From assembly GCA_943736015.1 (NCBI GenBank), contig OX031063.1, forward strand, positions 4,445,001 to 4,509,000: a DNA stretch of 64,000 nucleotides. Reading direction: 5' to 3'. Of the stretch, positions 23,031 through 36,900 are shown one piece after another (position 1 is the stretch's first letter; each line of letters opens with the position of its first letter). Origin of the DNA: Tridacna crocea (Eukaryota; Mollusca; Bivalvia; Cardiida; Cardiidae). The notes below the pieces were generated by a model. That model made no database searches. It was not told the DNA's origin and was given only the letters and a program-made list of their open reading frames with translations. Both the position numbers and the translations under genes were made by a program.

Positions 23031-23780
23031 TTAGTAATCCAGAGGGGTCTGGGTTCTATTCAGATAATAGCCTCTGCATGTATGAAAGTGTTTACACTGA
23101 ATGTAGCAAAAGAGGATCCCTGCCTCCCCCCCTCCCCACGCCCCATACAAAAAAAAAAAAACAATCCATTTCATAAAGCATCTAGTAACATTAAAATTAA
23201 AAATGCAAATACATGTATAAGGATAACTTAACTCCTCAATTTCTCTACTCCTTCTATTATATACCATTAAATGCAGCAAAGCTGTCCTGGCAACTTCCGC
23301 ATAGATTGTTTTCTGCCGATAGTTGTAGTCTGCAAGTTTTTCTGACAGTTTTTTTTCCACAGTTACAATCTCCATTGGATGCGGAAGACGACAAAGATTA
23401 TCAAAATGTCTCTGACGCAGCAAACACATTTGTGTGCGTGGTCATTTTTGTTGCCAAGTCTTTTTTCATCAGCTTCAGAAATCCATCCGCTTCTTCTTTG
23501 CCAACTGTGTCATTATGTCTTATAAGCAATACCCATACTTCAATTGGGATTGTTTAGCTTTTTCCTGCATTCTATCAACAGTTTGGCTGTAAGACGCATA
23601 TTTTCCCTTACGAAGTTCATGACCTATTGACTTCGATAACCAAACATCTCCTAAATTACAAATCAGGTGATCACTCTGAGCACAAATCCTGATCTCATCT
23701 TTCCTCATTATAGAAATGACATCCCTGTGAAGCATATTTGACCCAGACCTTTCAACTTTGCCGACAATGTGTTTTGCTTG
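23031..23780 (-). pseudogene. Decayed continuation of the tyrosine-recombinase-like domain
   Basis: Directly downstream of the TAG that ends the large minus-strand reading frame, the same frame continues with EQAKHIVGKVERSG, HRDVISIMRKDEIRICAQSD and SYSQTVDRMQEKAK. Further on come FLKLMKKDLATK and RQRHFDNLCRLPHPMEIV, and then VARTALLHLMVYNRRSREIE, whose RR..E matches the first catalytic arginine region of the family. These pieces lie in family order but not all in one frame, so the tail is decayed or the sequence has errors here. The C-terminal LGH..HYR part is absent on this strand. Confidence 0.6.
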
Positions 23781-24955
23781 CTATTCTAGAATTCTTTTTC
23801 CAAAAAACTTTTTTGTTGCATTAGTTTTTGGGCAGTTTTTCAGATGAATTTTCACACTACTCTCAAGCTTAATCCACTGTTGGCATTCAGGACACGGTCC
23901 ATAATCATCAACATTAAAGTTTTCGTTAAGGCAAGACTTTCTTTGAATGAGAAGCTCTCCTTCTTTACTATCAACTACTGTTTGATTATGGATATGATCT
24001 CCAGAATAACGAAGACAGTCTTGACATCTTTTGATCTCCTTTTTAATTTGTCCTTTATCACTAACAGTTGTAAGTTTTTTCTTCAACTGTGTTATTTCTT
24101 TTACCTCAGGCCTATCTGCATGCTTATTTTCAATATGATCCTGAATATGTGTATAGAGTTGTCTGCAAAAACAACATGCATGAACTGTATCATAGGGCCG
24201 ATCATCATTTTTTGAACCAGATTTTCCATCTTTTGACTTTACATACTTCTTTATGTAGATGTTTTTATACTTGCTATCCCTAACTATCTGATCTTTCTCC
24301 AATTTTCTTTGGAAAGGCTTCTGTATGTCTGACTCTGGTTTATTTGTTCCCGTACCTCTAGGAGTATCTTCAATCTCTTGTCCAATAAACTGTAGAAATT
24401 TTGGCAAACCATTAGAATGTTCTGACTCACCATCTCCTTCCATCTCATCATCTGTCTCTTTGACATAATCCTCCTCTCCGTCACTATCATCCATGTACTG
24501 TTCCATTTCATCATCAATCAAATGTCCTTCACTATCCTTCTTATCACCTACATCTTGGACATAATCCTTATCTGCGTCACTATCAGTCACTCTCTGTTCA
24601 ACTTCATCATCAGTCAGATAGCTTTCACTTTCCTTCTCATCGTCTGTCTCTGGGACATAATCCTTGTCTCTGTCGCTATCATTCATGCACTGTTCATTTT
24701 CATCATCAGTCCGGTGTCTTTCACTTTCCATCTCATGATCTTTCTCTTGGACATAATCCTCCTCTCTATCATTATCAGTCATGTACTGTTCAATTTCATC
24801 TTCAGTCAAATTTCTTTCACTTTCCTTCCTATCTCCTGTATCTGGGACATAGTCCTTATCTGTGTTACTAACAGTTACACTCTGTTCAACTGCCCACTCT
24901 ATATCTTTAATAAATTGCTTCTTAGTATTAAATCTCTTCTTTTTGTCCAGGATAC
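23781..24955 (-). CDS. Exon 8: acidic repeats and Cys/His clusters
   Basis: Follows a TCCTATATTTCAG acceptor and enters in phase 1. It encodes 390 residues to a TAG. It starts GILDKKKRFNTKKQFIKDIE, a basic helix that may close the PWWP-like domain. Four acidic 32-residue repeats follow, then a lysine-rich stretch, a C2H2-like cluster (ACCFCRQLYTHIQDHIENKH), a CQDCLRY..H..H segment and a last cluster CPECQQWIKLESSVKIHLKNC. These clusters precede the recombinase-like core in a large uncharacterised animal family, so I infer that this exon derives from that family. The TAG falls just where the core would begin. Confidence 0.75.
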
Positions 24956-27900
24956 CTGAAATATAGGAAGCAAGTAAAAGATATGTTGAGAAAAATTTCA
25001 AGCATTCACCTCTTATAGGCGCATTAGCCAACACAGCAGACCATGATCAGACAGCTCCTGTAGGAGCACTGTCTGATCAGTGTCTCATCTGTTTGCTCAT
25101 ACTATACTGTAGCTTAGATTTTGGAACATACAGTGTTGCATAGAAAAACTTACTGTTTTATAAATTAGATTTATTCATCAAGTCATAAACCTGTAGATGA
25201 ATAATCAAGAGGTAAAAGTTTAAGTAAGCCTTAATTTGTCTGTTGTTTGTCATTGCCATGCCCCTTTTATCTAAGTGTATAGTACATAATAGTCCTACTT
25301 AAAAATTAAGACATGAGGGCCACTTGGTGGGACCTTTTTTACTCCATTTCCTTATTCAAACTTGACGTAAATATTATTGAGCTTAATGTTGTGAGCAAGC
25401 TTCACAATGATTTGACAAAAATTGTGGCCACTACAGTGTTAACACGGATATTGTTGACAACACACAACAAACCCTGAATGACGGAGAACAGACATTCAAG
25501 GATGACAAAAAGGAAATGTGAAAAATGCAAAAACAGTAAAAACATACCAAGAAATTTGTCTTTCAAGGGTCCCATTTCATCAACAACAAAATATCTAGTG
25601 TTTGTTTTCTTCACAGACTGTCTGGAATACCGTAATTTGTATATATTTAATAAATGATGATATATACATATGATAGAGCAATAATATTTTATAGCGATAG
25701 AGCATATAGTTTAACCCTTTGATTTAAACATATCTATTTTACATCGATTGAGAAACAAGTTCTTACAACTTATACTAATCTCTCTCAATTCTGCTTCCTG
25801 GGAATTATACCAGTACTCAGGCCGAATGTGTAGGCCAATGAAAAATCCCAAAGTTGACACCTGTTCCCAGGTATCGAACTCAGGACCCATAGGTTATGAG
25901 TCCGACGCTCTACCTCACAACCACGGACACCACAAGTTTAACCCTTTACCACACATTAACCCTTTACCACACAATCTCGACATTTAATGACCCTGAGAAG
26001 AAAAGCCTAATGAAAACATAGTGGAACAAGAGCGGCAAATTGTCGCAAGATACGCCCGTCTTACTCCAAGTTGTAAAGCTGGGGCATGCATCGGACAAAA
26101 TTCAAGCATGAAAAAGAACAAAGGGCAATAACTCAAAAATTAAGCGAGCAAGAGTTATCATTCCTGTGCACTGCACTCCCGCTTGATGAGATCTATCCAC
26201 CCATGAAATTTCATAACCCTAGGTAGTATAGTTTTGGAGATATTCACTGGACAAAATTCAACTATAAAAAACGGCAAAGGGCAATAACTCAAAAATTAAG
26301 CGAGCAAGAGTTATCATTCCTGTGCACTGCACTCCCCCTTGATGAGATCTATCCACCCATGAAATTTCATAACCCTAGGTAGTATAGTTTTGGAGATATG
26401 CTCCAGACAAAATTCAGGTATGAAAAACAACAAAGGGCAATAACTCAAAAATTAAGCAAGCAAGAGTTATGGTTCCTAAGCACTGCACTTCCCCTTGATG
26501 AGATCTATCCACCCATGAAATTTCATAACCCTAGCTAGTATAGTTTTGGAGATATGCTCCGGACAAAATTCAGGTATGAAAAAAGACAAAGGGCAATAAC
26601 TCAAAAATTAAGCAAGCAAGAGTTATGATTCCTGAGCACTGCACTCCCCCTTGATGAGATCTATCCACCCATGAAATTTCATAACCCTAGCTAGTATAGT
26701 TGTGGAGATATTCACCGGACAAAATTGAAGTATGAAAAACGGCAAAGGGCAATAACTCAAAAATAAAGCGAGCAAGAGTTATGGTTCCTGTGCACTGCAC
26801 TCCCCCTCGATGAGATCTATCCACCCATGAAATTTCATAACCCTAGGTAGTATAGTTTTGGAGATATTCACTGGACAAAATTCAACTATAAAAAACGGCA
26901 AAGGGCAATAACTCAAAAATTAAGCAAGCAAGAGTTATCATTCCTGTGCACTGCACTCCCCCTTGATGAGATCTATCCACCCATGAAATTTCATAACCCT
27001 AGGTAGTATAGTTTTGGAGATATGCTCCAGACAAAATTCAGGTATGAAAAACAACAAAGGGCAATAACTCAAAAATTAAGCAAGCAAGAGTTATGGTTCC
27101 TGAGCACTGCACTTCCCCTTGATGAGATCTATCCACCCATGAAATTTCATAACCCTAGCTAGTATAGTTTTGGAGATATGCTCCGGACAAAATTCAGGTA
27201 TGAAAAAAGACAAAGGGCAATAACTCAAAAATTAAGCAAGCAAGAGTTATGATTCCTGAGCACTGCACTCCCCCTTGATGAGATCTATCCAGCCATGAAA
27301 TTCCATAACCCTAGCTAGTATAGTTGTGGAGATATTCACTGGACAAAATTGAAGTATGAAAAACGGCAAAGGGCAATAACTCAAAAATAAAGCGAGCAAG
27401 AGTTATGGTTCCTGTGCACTGCACTCCCCCTCGATGAGATCTATCCACCCATGAAATTTCGTAACCCTAGCTAGAATAGTTTTGGAGATATGCTCCGGAC
27501 AAAGAACTGGACGCCGCCCGCCCGCCCGGACGCCCGCCCGCCCGCCCGCCACGGGTGATCCCATAATACGTCCCGTCTACGACGGGCGTATAAAAAAGAG
27601 AAAATGCTGGTATCCAGCATTTCTTTATTTTTCAAAATGTTTACTACCCTACCTAAAACAAATTTCAATATTTTATTCACATTTCTTTTGCCAACTGTAA
27701 ATGCTTTCAATTTTGACTACCGTTAGTCTAAACTTTTGTTGCTTGGTAAATAGTTAAATCCAATTATATCAAAATCTAATGCTTTAAAAGGGGACTATAG
27801 CACTTTGAATCTTGTCTAGCAGTAATCCTCCTTCTTAACTTTATCGTATCAAAACTATTGGTAATTGGTACTACTAGTAATAGGAGTCAAGGCCCTTAAG

Positions 27901-30900
27901 AGCTTTGAAACATTCACATTCTCCTCATTCTTACCTGCTACACACCTTATTAAAACTAATTAGTACTGGTAACAACAGCGGGCTATGGCCCTCTAAAACT
28001 TGTCAAACAATTATCTTCATTACTAACTGTGTCATGATATAAAAACAAATATCGGTAGTAAGAGGGGGTCAATGGCCCTTTGAATCTTGTCCAACAGTCA
28101 TCTCACTGTCTTCATTCTTAACATTGTCCTAACTTGTTAGTAATACTAATATCTGGGGGCTACGGCCCTTTGAACCTTGTCCAACAATCATCTTCATTCC
28201 TACCTTTACCATACTTTTATATTGATTGAATTGGGGTTTAATGCCTGCCCTCTCTAACAGCTAAGGTTATCTCACGGTGGCCAGTGTATCTACGATAATC
28301 TATGTGTTTCCTGGCTCTCTTATGGCAGTTCTATCACATCTTTCTTTTCAAGCCACTGACAACTTTCTCACATGCATCAGCATAATGTGAAAGGTAAAAC
28401 AAGAGGACCATGATGGTCCTATATTACTCACCTGAGTACTAAGCTATAAAATCAAACTTGTGACCCCTGGGCAGGGCCAGTTTTGACCCCAGGGGCATCC
28501 TAAGAAAAATCTTGGTAGAGGTCCACTTGGAGATGCAACTTACAAAATATCATAGCTCTACACCTTCTAGTTTCAGAGAAGTACAATTTCAAAGTTTTCC
28601 TTCTTAGATCCTATGTTTCGAAATTGTGACCTCTAGGGCAGAGCAAGTTTTGAACTCAGGGGCATTGTATAAAGAAAATTTGTAGAAGTCCACTAGGAGA
28701 TGCTACATACCAAATATCAAAGCACTACATCTTCTACTTTTAGAAAAGTAGAATTTTAAAGTTTTACTTCTTTATTTCTATGTTTTAAACTTCTGAACCC
28801 CTGGGTGGGGCCAGTTTTGACCCTAGGGACTTCATATAAACAATCTTGGTAGAGATCCACTAGGAGATGCTACATACCAAATATCAAAGCTCAACACCTT
28901 CTAGTTTCAGAGAAGAAGAATTTTAAAGTTTTCCTTCTTTGCTCCTAGGTTTCAAACTTGTGACCCCCAGGGCGGGACCAGTTTTGACCCAAGTGGCATC
29001 ATATGAACATTCTTGGTAGAGGTTCACTATGAGATGCTACATACCAAATATCAAAGCTCTGTATCACTTAGTTTCAGACATGAACAATTTTAAACTTTTA
29101 CTTCTTTGTTCCTATGTTTCAAACTTGTGACCCCCGGGGTGGGGCCAGTTTGGCCCCAGGGACATCATATGAAGAACCTTGGTAGCGATCCACTAGGAGA
29201 TGCTACATACCAAATATCAAAGCTCTGCACCTTCTAAATTCACAGTAGAAGAATATCAAAGTTTTACTTCTTTGTTCCTATGTTTTAAACATGTGACCCC
29301 CGGGGCGGGGCCAGTTTTGACCCCAAGGACATCATATGAACAATCTTAGTAGAAGTCCACTAGGAGATGCTACATACCAAATATCAAAGCTCTGCACCTT
29401 CTTGTTTCATGAAAAAGAACGATTTAAGCTTTTTTTGTACAGGGTGATGTTGGAAACATTTCTGTAAAGTCTCATTAAAATCTGCTGAGTGGTTTAGTAG
29501 GAGATGTCGTTCAAAGCAAATGTTGATGACGCGATGATGGACAATGGCTGATAACAACATCTCACGTCAGCATGATGCTCAGGTGAGCTAAACAAGAGGG
29601 CCAAGATGGCCCTGGATCACTCACCTGAATTTTTGAGAGGACCATAGCCAATCTTTTCAAAATCTGATCAGCTATTTCACAGAAGAATAAATTTTGAGAA
29701 TTTCTTCATGTCTGTATAGTGTAAATAGCCCACTGCCATTAGAGCCATGTTTCTTGATGGATCAAAATTTCTTGAACAGTTTTTGATAAGGGTCAGCCAA
29801 GAAACATTTCTGTGAAATTATTTCAAAATCTGATCAGCCATTTCAGAGAAGAGTAATTTTAAAGACTTTCTTTATGGCCATACAGTGCAAGTAGCCTCCA
29901 TTTACCAGAGCAGTGTTTTTTGATGGATCAAAATTTCGCCTAAAGTTTTTGAAAAGTGTCATCCAAGGAACATTTCTGTGATATTATTTTAAAATCTGAT
30001 CTGGGGGTTCAGAGAAGAAGAATTTTTAGAATATCTTCATTTCCCTATAGTGCTAGTAACCCCTATTCACCAGAGCCACATTTCTTGACTGATCAAAATT
30101 TCATGAACACTATTTGAAAAGGGTCATCCAAAGAAAATTTCTGTGAAATTATTTCAAAATCTGACAAGCGGTTTCAGAGAAAAAGAATTTTTAAGAATTT
30201 CTTCATTTCCATATAGTGCAAGTAGCCCCCATTCACCAGAGCCATGTTTCTTGAATGATAAAAATTTCGCAAACAATCTTTTAAAAGGGTTACCCAAAGA
30301 ATATGTCTGTGAAATTATTTCAAAATCTGACCAGTGGTTTCAGAGGAGAAGAATTTTTAAGAATTCCTCCATTTCTGTATAGTGCAAGTAGCCCCCATTC
30401 ATCAGAGCCATGTTTCTGGATGGGTCAAAATTTCACGAACAAGTTTTCAAAAGGGTCATCCAAGGAACATCTCTGTGAGATTATTTCAAAATCTGACCAG
30501 GGGTTTCAGAGAAGATTTTTAAAGAATTTGCAAGAAAATTCAATTTGGTTGCCATGGCAACCACAGTTTTTGATGGAATCAAATTCTGTGAACAGTTTTA
30601 AAAGAAGACCTCCCAAGAAACATTCCAGCCAAGTTTTGTCTAAATTGGCCCACCTGTTTAGGAGTTGATGTTTAAAGAATTGTTGACGACGCACGACAGA
30701 CACCGGGTGATTCTTAAAGCTCCCCTTGAGCATGTTGTGCTCAGGTGAGCTATAAATGTAATATACTTACTCAGCATTGTCACTTTTAATGAAGACACGC
30801 ATGTTTTCATTCCTAGATGCCAGCAATTGTCCTGGCCACATCACACCCTTTGGCAACCCCTTTAAATTGTTGATCCAAAGAAATGTCTGTAGAAAAAATA

Positions 30901-33900
30901 GGCAACATAAAGATCTGCAAGCTATTTCTTGGCACCTGATATACATGCATGTTTATCTACAATTAAATATCACTAATTAACTAGTATAATCCAGTTAATT
31001 TTAACATTTATGTTGGTGATTCTATGATTCTAACACTTTTTATCACTGGAATTACCATCACCGAGTAGTACCAATGGTATATACATGACAATTAGATCTC
31101 TTGTGTGTTGAAAGTACAGAATACAGTCATAATATGTAACCACTAGTGTTGGGCAATCGGTTTAAAATCTCAATTGATTATTGCTTAGCAATCCAAAGAG
31201 CAAACCAACTAGGTGTCGGTAGTACAATCTATTTCTCCATTTAACAATGTTGTCTACATGATATCAAGTTTATAAAGATGTTGTTGTGTTATGCACTTTA
31301 ATTGATGGAAATACATTACATTAAAATTTTCTGCTTTATTCAGTATCATTCATTTTGTTCCTAATATTTTGATTTCAAAAGGGGTTAAAAAGGATCGGAC
31401 ATATTTCAAGCATTTGCAGGCTCCCTCCCCCAACCCAGATCTATATTGTCATTTCATAACACAACACTTTTTTTCCACTCAGTTTAGCGTCCATCTATTT
31501 AGAGATTTGTGTAAATTCACTGTTTACATTTATTATTAAAGATGAGAAGATAAATTGAAGTCCCTCTGATCTGATGATGCCACACTGCTCATTGTACTGT
31601 CATGGATTTTCACGCTTTTTGGCGATCTATTTTTTTCGTGGCAATTAATTTTTGGAGAAGTATTTCTACATGATTTGACATCATTTAGTCAGTTTGAATA
31701 GCAGGTAACCACAAAATCTATCATTTTACAGTAGATAAGAGGATTAAAACCTTTGTTAATTTGTCATAAATGAATCGCCAACTTCATCATCATCGGCGTG
31801 TCCTTCGCATTATATAATGATCGTGTTCAGCCTGTATTTCTGCCAGATGCGTGCAAGCTAGGTTATACAAAGCTCTAGATGATAATTTCTTGCATCAGAC
31901 TGACATATAGGCAGATATTTTTCAGCATCAATGACAGGTAATTTCACATTTCCAAGTGTCAATGTTTTCAGCCGACTCGAAAATTATTTGAGGCAGTCAG
32001 TTCAGCTGGCAGCTTGATGTTTTGGAAGCCCACCAACAATATATATTAGTTTATGTCTGGTTCTAGTTTTTGCTTGTCCGTAGCTATATACCGATCCTCG
32101 ATGAGTCATAATCTTTTCGACCGTTTATCTTGTAGAAAGAAAGACTCTTTGCATCAACCCCCCCTTCCTTCCAATATTTTTTTTCTCTCATCGCAAACGC
32201 AATACAGAAATCTGTAAAAATATTGAAAACTTTTTGATCTACCAATGGGACTAAAGAATGTATGGAACAATGCGTTGAAATCACTTTTTTTCTTACAAAT
32301 TCCAGGTATCCGAACCGTGTGGGAGCCCGAATACACCGGTAAATTTCGGTCGGAATGGCCATACTCTCTTAAAAGTAATAGTTAACTCCATTCACTGGTC
32401 TTGCCCTTGCAGAAAACAAAATGATAAAGAAATACATATGTAGATAACAAACCTTTTCAAATCGGCATCTTTTTGGCACGATGGCCCACAATTTTCTTCT
32501 GATTCATTCATGTCTGAATCCTGCAGCTGAGTAAAAGCACGTGCTGTGACATCATACGGATGATGTCAATAGCGCGAATTTCTAGCGAGCACCTTGCAGA
32601 TGTGCTTTGCCAATGAAGACTGAGGCTATCCAAACACTGCAAAGTTGTCTTTCTTTATAAGGAACATTAACTCTGGATCATTATGGGTAGGGAATTTGGA
32701 CTGTCCAAAATAGTCCATGTTTATATATGGACACTTCAACAAGGGGCCATTCTTATAATTTTACTTTGGGCAGATTTAAATGGCCCTCTACATCATTTTA
32801 AGTTAAAGAACAAGCGGCCAATGCCCCTTGTCCAAATTGGCCCTCTGTTTCCGGTAAATGACTTAAAAGGCCCATTGCTTCAATTCAGTCAGATGGAAGG
32901 ACTTGCAAATGTAAATTTTCAACTTTAAACGGCTACTTTATGCCTGCAATTATAGGATATTTTTAAAAACTAGAGCTATCACTACATATGATCATACCCC
33001 CACAGCCCCTTGGCACAAAACGGCTCATGGTTTAGTACAAACGAAATCTTAAATGTGGATTATCTGTATGTGAACTTTGAAGTCATTAGTCTTTATGCTT
33101 TGGAAGTTATGCCCCAGAAGAAAATAAAAAAATATAATTTACAAAGGCAAATAACTCTGAAAATAGTCGGAATAAAGTTACGGCTCTTCTAAAGTGCACT
33201 TTGCTTTATGGTGATGTAATCATACATGAAGTTACTAGCTTTTGTATTTTGCAAGTTATGTCTAAGATAAATCCACAATAAAAATTTATGAAGGGCAATA
33301 GATTAATGGTTCTTGTAGACTGCATATCTCATTAATCAGTAGCAAAATAGATAGAATAAGATGCAACGATTGCAATTTTTTAAACAACTGCCTATTGCGT
33401 TATAAATGGAACAATTTGATTGATAGTTATGAATGCGTGGAAAACAATCGAATGCGATCTTACCGAAACACTGTTGAGTTATGGGAGGTGACCTCAGTTG
33501 GGGTCAAAACTTCACACCAATTGACATGTATACACAATTAGCAGTCATCTGGATTATGGTACATAATTAGCGAGAACACATGAAAACAATGTGGTTTTAG
33601 GCTTTCTCCATCTGTGGAATTTATTATGTCAGTGAAACTCTGTCACGACCCCTTACCCCCCTCAAAAATTTTCTCAACAAATTTTTGCGATTCAGAAAAA
33701 TGGTCCTTTCGTGACTGAAAAGCCGGAAAATCTGGCATTTGCCAGAAAACTTTCACCCATGACTTTGCAAGTTTAATGCAAATCCAGCAAAAAAAGCCAA
33801 ATCCATTGCATAAACAAGAAAGGTAAATTTCACCTGGGTTTTCCTGGAAGAAATACTATATGCACCTTAAAAAAAAAAAAAGAAAACAATATATAAACAA

Positions 33901-36900
33901 CTTAAATTTCCATAAGCGAACAACTGTATGATTTCTTCCTCATTCAGTGATAATGTCCATTATTTATAAATCTAGGTTAGTATATATATATATTCAACTT
34001 ACCTCACTGGATACACACGAAGGTCTTGTGCTCTCCTCTTCATCTTCTTTCTGTGCACATGATGTTCCTGCCTCCTGTAACTGTCGGTCCGTCCACTCTG
34101 CTACAACAAGGTTGACTTTATCTTCATCTGCCCTACTGTCATCACTATCATCATCAAGCTCCTGTTTCACCACTATTGTAACAGGACTTAATCTATCCAT
34201 GCTTAGACCACCATTCTCATTCTGTTCCTGGTTTTCAGCCACTTTTCTAGGTAATTCAGATGAGGCTGTTTCTACAGACTTTGAAGCTAAAGTTTGTGTT
34301 AAAATGTTTGTGTTATCAGTGTTGTTGGAGTCTATATTCATTAAATCATCTTTAATAGACTTGTCTGACGAAGATTGTGTGATCCTTTCCCCATTTCCTT
34401 CCCCAATCTTTTGTAGAGTGTCTGCATCATTGGAAGAAACCTGTGGTTTTGAGTTTTCACTTTCATCCACTTCTTGCTTCACCCTAACTGATGACTCGGA
34501 AACACTTCTATTCTTGATGGCAGATTGAAATTGTGCCAAATTATCAGTGGGATAATCATCGTCTGAGAGAGGTTCCTGTTTTACAGTTACTTTTAATGGA
34601 AAGTCTGATACTTCCTTTAATAAGACATTGTCTATTTCCCTCCCAGTTCCACTACTTGCTTCCGTGTCAAACTTCTGCTTCTTTGGGGCGCTCTCACAAT
34701 CCTCTTGAAAATCGTCTTGCTTGTGTTTCAAAGACAGGGGGTAACTACCTGCACTGTAGTGGAAAATAGCATATTGACACACAGGGACAAGTCAATTGGT
34801 GGATAATTTTTTTTAAATCTATACCACAGACCCCCAGATACAGGGAGTGATTTTGATTTCAAAATTGAAAATGTTAATTATTCTCGACCAAACCCCATGT
34901 CATGGGTACTCATTAGAATCGTCTCATCCAGGCGATTCTAATGAGTACCCGCAATGTCAGGTTTAATCGAGAAATAATGGATTTAGAATACCATTACCTC
35001 CTCTTATCTAGAGTTCTGACACAGCAAAATTATCAAGTCTAATGGTTCAGTCAGTTCGGTACAGGAGTTGAAACCAGAGCATCCCTGGTTCGTTGGTTAG
35101 TTGTATTGGGGTTTAACGCCACTTTGACAGCTAAGGTCATATCATGGCAGTTGGTGATGCACATGTGTTTCCTGGCTTTCTCACATCAGTACTAATGCAA
35201 CTTTCTTTCCAAAGCCACCGACTGCTTTTCTCACATGCTTCAGCAGAGGTGAGAGGTGAAAATATGCTGAAAAGAAAGTTCGCCTCATCCTGGTATCAAA
35301 CTCACAACCACCAAATCATGAGTCAGACACGCTCACCACTGGCCCACCGGGGCGGGCTCCTGGTTCCTATCCCAAGTATTGCAAATATCTATCTGAGGTT
35401 AGTAATTGCGATAGGATTCATTCCTCCTCATTGTGGTCATGTGAGATCATTGTTTTAACGATGGATATATGAAAGAGCAATGACTGTCAGCAGTTTGAGA
35501 TCTTTGTGCAAAAGTAATTAAATTCTAGGAAACAATGATAGGTGCACTGACTGGCACTATGTAACTAAAATAACATTGAAATTTGTGTTAAACTTAATAC
35601 ACTGATTGAATGGTTTTTTACCAAGTTGATTCCACACTATACCATACCTAGAGGCCTAAATTGCTCTACTGGCTGAAATCTGGCTTATTTTTCAGGCATA
35701 ACTACATCATTACCTCATGATGAAAAAAGGAAAAGGACAAACACAGACACGCAAATATGGGGGTAACAAGGGTCATTCATTTTAATTGTGTCCCTAACAG
35801 GCCTTTCTTACAAACATAAAGTTAGCAACAAATGCATAGCTAAAATACAAACCGCATCTGTCGGGATTCAAACCCATACCATGACCACTGAGTTAACCCA
35901 ATACCACACAATCCCTACTTTTGATGCCCCTGAGAAAGAAGCCTTTAGAAAACATTGTGGGAAAAGGAGAAAATGCTGGTAACCAGCATTTTCTCCTTTT
36001 CCCACAATGTTTTCTACCCTTCACAAAACAAATTTCAAATTTTCAATCACTTTTATTTTGTCGTCTGCATAATTATGCTTTCAATTTCGACCAGTCTAAA
36101 ATATTGTTGTTTGGTAATGGGTTAAAAAGATATCTAATGCAGCTGCCAGGTGTTGTTTTTACATCAGGACAAAGCCATGCATGAAGGTGTGGTCTCCCAT
36201 AACAGCCTCCATGTTGGCACAATACCACATGTATAATACCGAAATAAGGCATTTTCATGAGAAAGTCATTTTGCATACTGGCACGAAATTTTGTTTTGAT
36301 AAATTTAATTCTCTCAAAAGAGAGTTAAAAACTTTGTGTGCACAGTAAAGACCATATTTTCAGCCCCATGCTCTTGAAATCTGGTCAGAATGTTTGTTTG
36401 GATGATATCCCGTACAAGAACAAAATTAGGCCAAGTGGGATGTAAAAGCAGGTCAGTTCTTAATCTGATAAAAAAAACCTTGTTTGCCTCTTTAGAGGCC
36501 ACATTTTAAGCATGTCATCGAACTTGGTCAGAATGTTTTCCATGATGACATCTCGGACATGTTTGAAATTTTCAACCTGATATTGTTTTACAAGGGTCAC
36601 TTATTTAATTGTCGCTATGGGTTGTCAATGGGTTCCCAACCTCTTGGCATATAAAAAGGTACTTGTGTAAAAATGGACAAAATTCGTCTTTAAAAGTACA
36701 AAAATTGTCACACAAGCAAAATATCAGAGCTTCCACAGTTAATGAAACCTGGATTTACTATCTTAAGCCCCAGAGACACATCAATAGTCAACAGCGGATG
36801 TGTAAAGACCAAGCCAGGCTGATCATAGCAAAAAGAATAAAAAGCACGGGAAAAGTTTTATATTTACCTTTACATATAAATACCTTTATATTCAGAGGGT

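Noticed and set aside
24522-24959. 145-codon plus-strand ORF, hydrophobic
   Set aside because: Antisense shadow of the acidic-repeat exon; the hydrophobic look comes from reading acidic codons backwards.
26119-27522. CRISPR-like array
   Set aside because: The 156-bp units repeat over their whole length without unique spacers, in a eukaryotic genome; it is a tandem core of a transposable element.
33947-34528. 193-codon plus-strand serine-rich ORF
   Set aside because: Antisense shadow of exon 5, which has splice sites and a matching phase chain.
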